Positions 29,744 through 33,362 of a stretch of 33,362 bases of DNA are shown here, piece by piece. The DNA lies in assembly GCA_003023745.1 (NCBI GenBank), contig PXYV01000051.1:1-33362 (forward strand), given 5' to 3'. The position numbers and the translations under genes are program-made. This stretch comes from Sulfobacillus acidophilus (GTDB taxonomy: Bacteria > Bacillota > Sulfobacillia > Sulfobacillales > Sulfobacillaceae). The notes beneath the pieces are model-generated. The model worked only from the letters and a program-made list of their open reading frames with translations, did no database searches and was not told the DNA's origin. Every line of letters begins with the position of its first letter. The first letter of the stretch is position 1.

Positions 29744-30991
29744 TCACGATGACTTACTGTCTGCGATCTCGGTCGCGCAGGCGCGAATGTCTGGGCCCGT
29801 CATTTCGCGTACGTGCCGCTGTGCTAACGGCAGCATGGCAGCCGTTATCCAAATTAATCCGCCGATGGTCTCGACGTCCGTCAATCCGACGCGATGCGCG
29901 AGAGGAAGAGCGAGGACTAAGCCAATCGGAATCGCCGCAAACGAGCCCAGATCATCGATGGCCATAACCTGCGACATTTTGCGCGGGGGAACACCCTGCT
30001 GCAAAGTGCTATTCCAGGTGACTGTGGATATGGCGGACCCAATTCCCGAAGCTATGGCGGCGAGCATGAGGACTAGCAAACCCGCTTTGAGCCCCAAGGC
30101 TAGCATAGGCAGACCCACCAGAGTTGCTGCGGTCATCGTCGCCATGAGCGGGCGCGTGACATGAATGCGCAGTATCCCGAGGCTTCCTAGCAAAAGTCCG
30201 ACGGCTTGAAGGCTTAGGACCAAGCCCCAGCCTGCGGCTCCAAATGTGCGCAAGGCGATGATGGGTCCAAGTACGCGCCACGCTCCCATTTGCACGAGGT
30301 TCATGACTGCAAATGCGGCGGTAATGGGCCAAATCCACGGTTGGCGGATAAAATAGGTCCACCCCTCCTGAATTTGACGAAGGAGCGAGTTTGGCGAAGT
30401 AGGGTGGGAAGGTGTGCTTATGCGACAAAAACACGCGGACGCGAGAAAGAAGCTGAGGGCATCCAAGGCAATGGCCCATCCCCCACCGACGGTTGCAGCC
30501 AGAACCCCGGATGCTGCTGGACCTAGTATTTTGGCCGCGCTGCGCGAGGCATTCAAATAGGCATTGGCCTGCGCGATATCTTCTGGATCGATCAGTTGCG
30601 GGAGAATGCCGCGGGTCGCTGGAGCCGTGAACGCTGCGAGCACACCGTTTAAAATCGCCAAGGGGAACAACGCATACGGATTGGCTCTGGTAAGCACAAT
30701 GGCCGCTATGCCGGCTTGGGTCAGACCAGCACCTATGCTGCCCGCTTGCATGAGCCGATCACGACGATACCGGTCTGCGACACTCCCGCCGATCAAGAGC
30801 ATAATGATGTTTGGGAGGATTTCGGCTGCCATAATCGGTCCCAGCAGCGCTTGGCCATGGCGCGTTGAAAGAATGGCAAACGCCAAGGCCACGGGTGTCA
30901 TTCCGCTACCAAACAGAGAGATGGTGCGTCCGGCATAGAACCACAGAAATGGCGATTGTGCGAGCGTACCCGTTGGCCATAGAGATTTCAT
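29744..30991 (-). CDS. MFS exporter (EntS/MFS_3-like)
   Basis: The 415-residue protein has about 12 membrane segments. Characteristic stretches are FYAGRTISLFGSGMTPVALA, the A-like loop GGSVADRYRRDRLMQAGSIG, and LIDPEDIAQANAYLNASRSAAKILGPA split by helices, typical of the MFS_3/EntS branch. These proteins export siderophores, drugs or other small molecules. The second half has FAVMNLVQMGAWRVLGPII and QGVPPRKMSQVMAIDDLGSF. ATG 30991 has AGAGG about 12 bases before it. It lies upstream of the other MFS gene on the same strand, but the 315-base gap with a strong promoter suggests separate control. The substrate is not deducible. Confidence 0.82.
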   Translation of the reverse strand: MKSLWPTGTLAQSPFLWFYAGRTISLFGSGMTPVALAFAILSTRHGQALLGPIMAAEILPNIIMLLIGGSVADRYRRDRLMQAGSIGAGLTQAGIAAIVLTRANPYALFPLAILNGVLAAFTAPATRGILPQLIDPEDIAQANAYLNASRSAAKILGPAASGVLAATVGGGWAIALDALSFFLASACFCRISTPSHPTSPNSLLRQIQEGWTYFIRQPWIWPITAAFAVMNLVQMGAWRVLGPIIALRTFGAAGWGLVLSLQAVGLLLGSLGILRIHVTRPLMATMTAATLVGLPMLALGLKAGLLVLMLAAIASGIGSAISTVTWNSTLQQGVPPRKMSQVMAIDDLGSFAAIPIGLVLALPLAHRVGLTDVETIGGLIWITAAMLPLAQRHVREMTGPDIRACATEIADSKSS

Positions 30992-31933
30992 GGCGGTAGT
31001 TAACCTCTTTCGAGTGCACTTTAAGCTGCGCTATCGTACGGGATTTTTGGTCAAAAGAGTAGACTTATATTTCGGTCGAGAGTACACTAAGAATTGATCC
31101 GGCGAAGGGCTATGGCCTTCGCTTTCGCGATCCCTAGGCGGTTTTTGTGGCAGTCGTGGGCACCCTGCCGGTATAGTCTCGAGAGCCTGCTACGACGGCA
31201 ATCTGTTGAGTAGGGTCTAACGGAGGTTGGTTATGCGAGTCCACCGTAACCAACTCAAACCCTGAGCAATCCGCACCAGTAGATAGCTGCATCCGAGTGT
31301 ATTGCAACCGACGGCGGGCCTCACAACCCGTGAAGCTCCGACGTTAGGTGATTTGACCGACTATTGAGCACGATGGTTCTAATCATCACGGCAAAATCGG
31401 TCATGCTGTTGCGTGTGTCACGCCCTTAGACTGTCGCGTGTAGTGATAAAGTCAGCGGATGTGGTCGTAAGGTATCAGAGTTCCTCGGTTTGTGGGTCGT
31501 AATAGGCGATTGCATCTTCTGGCGGGACTGCGGCTTTCTCGAAAAACACTACGTTGATTGGTTGGCCGGCTATGGACCAGCGAAGCGGGGAGCGTCTAAC
31601 CCTGCCTGGTTCACGTCCAAGGGGCCTCCTGGGCAAGATGATGCGCGACCGACGCTTCGATAATACGATGGTGGGGATCCGATTGCCTGTATGGCGACGC
31701 GGGATCGCGCCATTAACCGTCGTCGAGCTGTTGAATCTACTCGGGATTTCTGGCAGAACACTGTGTCAGTGCGCTGGCAGCTCGCTGAGTTGATGAGGGG
31801 TCGATTGCTCAGCGTGTAAGTCAGAGGGAGCATCAAATGCATGCAAAAGTTCCTGCGGCACTGTGCGTAATGTGACGCTGAATGCGTCGGCATGGTCGTC
31901 GGTGAAAGTGATGGGGTACATTGGACAGCTACA
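30992..31933. other. Gene-poor region of about 0.95 kb between the MFS gene and tatA
   Basis: No frame here has a clear ribosome site and recognisable family. I saw a perfect 7-bp hairpin at 31102-31122 (GCGAAGG/CCTTCGC), of unknown function. From 31475 to 31993 on the minus strand one frame is open except for a single TGA at 31766-31768. Segments of it look protein-like near the 3' end (31475-31560). The region may be an eroded gene or insertion remnant. Confidence 0.45.
31475..31921 (-). pseudogene. Possible degenerate ORF with one in-frame TGA
   Basis: Minus-strand ATG 31921 opens MYPITFTDDHADAFSVTLRT and continues to TGA at 31766. The same frame then stays open for 96 more codons, ending near EKAAVPPEDAIAYYDPQTEE and L, with TGA at 31475. 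The end looks like a natural protein C-terminus, but the middle is very Arg-rich. No ribosome site precedes the ATG. A selenoprotein is imaginable because selC lies 1.5 kb away, but I see no convincing SECIS hairpin after the TGA. Open frames of this length are expected by chance at this GC, so I rate it low. Confidence 0.2.
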
Positions 31934-31942
31934 TGATATACT
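31934..31942 (+). promoter_or_regulatory. Extended -10 for tatA
   Basis: TGATATACT (31934-31942) is a TG-N-TATACT element about 65 bases before the tatA start. No -35 was found. A CCCGGA/TCCGGG hairpin lies between this element and the tatA ribosome site. Confidence 0.5.
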
Positions 31943-32006
31943 AAAGCATAATTGGCAGTTCCCGGAGGGGTTCCGGGTGGGGTGGTAGAGCAAGGGGGAG
32001 GCTCAC

Positions 32007-32234
32007 ATGGATATTTTGTCGCCAATCCACATTATCATTCTTTTGATTATTGCACTGTTAGTGTTTGGTCCCAAGCGCCTACCCGAAATCGGTGCGGGCT
32101 TGGGTAAGAGTATTCGGGAGTTTAAGCAGTCCATGAATGGGATCATGGATGAGCCTGAGACTCCGAAAGCATCGCATGGTGTGACCGAATATCCGGCTCA
32201 AATTGTGATTCGGGACGATAGCACGCCGGAATAG
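32007..32234 (+). CDS. tatA: Twin-arginine translocase subunit TatA/TatB-like
   Basis: The 75-residue protein has one membrane helix (IHIIILLIIALLVFG) followed by the hinge F-G-P-K-R-L-P-E-I-G and an amphipathic helix (GAGLGKSIREFKQSMNG). This is the TatA family signature. An acidic, Pro-containing tail follows (EPETPKASHG). It is part of the Sec-independent pathway that exports folded proteins. ATG 32007 has GGGGGAGG at about 5 bases. No tatC is in the window, so this is a stand-alone locus. TatA and TatB are hard to separate in Gram-positives; TatA is assigned by length. A terminator follows. Confidence 0.9.
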   Translation: MDILSPIHIIILLIIALLVFGPKRLPEIGAGLGKSIREFKQSMNGIMDEPETPKASHGVTEYPAQIVIRDDSTPE

Positions 32235-32253
32235 GGTGTTCGATCATAAGTAG

Positions 32254-32275
32254 GGAACCCGAAAGGGTTCCTGTT
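32254..32275 (+). terminator. Intrinsic terminator after tatA
   Basis: GGAACCC (32254-32260), loop GAAA, and GGGTTCC (32265-32271) form a stable tetraloop hairpin followed by TGTTTCC. It lies 20 bases after the tatA stop and 20 bases before the next gene. Confidence 0.7.
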
Positions 32276-32295
32276 TCCATATTGGGGGGATAGCG

Positions 32296-33255
32296 GTGGC
32301 GGATATCGGTCAGATCGTAGGGCAGACGCCGCTCGTGGAGTTGACCGGTTTGTCAGCGCAATATGGGACGCATGTATGGGCCAAGCTAGAAGCGCGTAAC
32401 CCTGGGGGATCAATTAAAGATCGCACGGCCTACGCATTACTGGAGGATGCCAAAGCACGTGGGCGGATCCATTCCGACACGGTCATTATCGAAGCGACCT
32501 CGGGCAACACGGGAATTGCCTTGGCGATGGCCTGTGCCGCACTGAAATTGGAATTGGTCATCTTTATGCCTGAGGGACAAAGCCTGGAACGTAAACAACT
32601 GTTCTGGGCGTATGGCGCCACCGTGGTTGAAACACCTGCCGACGAGCACACGGTTGGCGCCATTCGCCGGGCAAAGGAATTGGAGTCTCTTCTCCCGGAA
32701 GGGCTTATGCTGCGCCAACATGAAAATGCCGCAAATCCTGCAATTCATGAAGAGACGACGGGACCTGAAATATGGAATCAGACGGGCGGCCAGGTTCAGG
32801 TGTTTGTGGCGGGAGTGGGAACCGGTGGAACTATCACCGGTGTAGGCCGGTACCTCAAGCAGAAAAACCCTAACATTCGTATCGTTGCAGTAGAACCCGA
32901 GAAAAGTGCTGTGCTCTCGGGAAATAAAGCGGGAAGTCATCAGATTCAAGGTATTGGAGCCGGCTTTATTCCCGCAAACTTGGATATGACGGTAGTCGAT
33001 CAGATCGTGCCCGTGCCCGATAGGGCGGCATGGTCTAGTGCCCAAGAGCTTCCTCGGGAAGAGGGCATCCTCGCGGGGCTAAGCTCAGGTGCGGCCTATT
33101 GGGCAGCCATCGAACTTCTCAAGCAGGGTCTTCAGAATATCGTCGTCATCTTTGCGGATTCAGGGGAACGATACCTTTCGATGAAACTCTACGATGAACC
33201 GAATGACGCCTGGTTGCGCCAGCGCGTTCCTGCCTTTTTTGACAAACGGTCATAA
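32296..33255 (+). CDS. cysK: Cysteine synthase (O-acetylserine sulfhydrylase, CysK/CysM family)
   Basis: The 319-residue PLP enzyme uses O-acetylserine and sulfide to make cysteine. The PLP lysine is Lys41 in NPGGSIKDRTAYALLE. The asparagine loop is EATSGNTGIALAMAC. The phosphate-binding loop is VFVAGVGTGGTITGVGRYL, and the PLP-ring contact is near GLSSGAAYWAA. The length and the IKDRTA context are close to CysM/CysK types. GTG 32296 has a G-run (GGGGGGA) 5-8 bases before it. The partner serine acetyltransferase is far away at 4303, so the two are unlinked here. It is followed directly by selC. Confidence 0.92.
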   Translation: MADIGQIVGQTPLVELTGLSAQYGTHVWAKLEARNPGGSIKDRTAYALLEDAKARGRIHSDTVIIEATSGNTGIALAMACAALKLELVIFMPEGQSLERKQLFWAYGATVVETPADEHTVGAIRRAKELESLLPEGLMLRQHENAANPAIHEETTGPEIWNQTGGQVQVFVAGVGTGGTITGVGRYLKQKNPNIRIVAVEPEKSAVLSGNKAGSHQIQGIGAGFIPANLDMTVVDQIVPVPDRAAWSSAQELPREEGILAGLSSGAAYWAAIELLKQGLQNIVVIFADSGERYLSMKLYDEPNDAWLRQRVPAFFDKRS

Positions 33256-33278
33256 ACACCCTATTATCAGAGAGGCTT

Positions 33279-33362
33279 GGGGGTAGGTGGAGGCTTGGTG
33301 CCTTCCTTGGACTTCAAATCCAATGGTCGGCGTGAGACGTCGACGGTGGGTTCGATTCCCAC
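33279..33362 (+). tRNA. selC: Selenocysteine tRNA (anticodon UCA), cut at window end
   Basis: The anticodon arm TTGGA-CTTCAAA-TCCAA has anticodon TCA, matching the conserved tRNA-Sec arm. The 6-bp D stem (GGAGGC, from 33289, with GCCTTC), an 8-bp variable arm (GTCGGCGT with ACGTCGAC around GAG) and a T arm (GTGGG-TTCGATT-CCCAC) are present. A long variable arm and 6-bp D stem are diagnostic for bacterial tRNA-Sec. The acceptor start is placed at 33279 to give 8 bp plus two linker bases before the D stem, but this is uncertain because the 3' acceptor half lies beyond the window. Confidence 0.92.

Noticed and set aside
31554..31793. Plus-strand frame of 79 codons in the gap before tatA
   Set aside because: No ribosome site or family resemblance. 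Other frames in the same region look equally open, so no gene was called.
32007..32234. Assignment as TatB
   Set aside because: The short length, single helix and F-G-P-K hinge match TatA; Gram-positives commonly lack a separate TatB.
1..33362. CRISPR arrays, rRNA genes and phage structural genes
   Set aside because: No regularly spaced repeats, rRNA segments or phage-like genes were seen on either strand.

Overview
The window looks like a chromosomal segment of a Gram-positive bacterium, most likely a Firmicutes relative in the Sulfobacillus range. This is inferred from moderate-high GC, AGGAGG-type ribosome binding sites, many GTG/TTG starts, an EpsC-type serine acetyltransferase, a GatD-like peptidoglycan amidotransferase and a lipoprotein cytochrome c. 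No marker gene in the window proves the taxon.

Layout. 1-1300 is a decaying accessory patch: the tail of an antitoxin with a RelE/ParE toxin, a frameshifted IS630-type transposase fragment, and a hicA-hicB pair whose hicA appears frameshifted. 1307-2752 holds a divergent hxlR/wrbA redox pair with a shared palindrome, then a tiny 10-cysteine protein too short for ordinary ORF calling. 2886-6568 (minus) is a tight four-gene operon: M20 dipeptidase, serine O-acetyltransferase, an unknown 142-aa protein and threonine ammonia-lyase. 6638-8272 has an atypical Nramp-like transporter and a small membrane protein. 8407-13408 (plus) holds an HD-domain hydrolase, CsaA, a glycosyltransferase/polysaccharide-deacetylase pair and a zinc-type dehydrogenase. 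13640-17124 (minus) is an operon of an unknown protein, an OmpR-type regulator, a sensor kinase and an exported repeat protein. Then come an unusual Fe/Mn superoxide dismutase, NfeD-like/SPFH membrane proteins, a phosphoesterase/FAD amine oxidase pair, MetX, a small ORF, a GNAT acetyltransferase, an unknown protein and a lipoprotein cytochrome c.

25107-28184 has cobD, a frameshifted and motif-poor cobS, a YbaK-type deacylase and a GatD-like amidotransferase without MurT beside it. 28253-30991 carries two MFS exporters on the minus strand. The downstream one has a well-formed promoter and a leader with a short peptide ORF, competing hairpins and a hairpin-U6 that ends at its start codon, which is a textbook attenuation layout. 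About 1 kb of gene-poor DNA follows, then tatA, a cysteine synthase, and at the right edge a truncated selenocysteine tRNA (UCA anticodon).

Themes are sulfur amino-acid metabolism (cysE, cysK, metX), redox and envelope functions, and corrinoid biosynthesis that looks partly degraded. The observations most worth following up are the MFS attenuator, selC at the edge, the Cys-rich miniprotein, and the damaged cobS and hicA.
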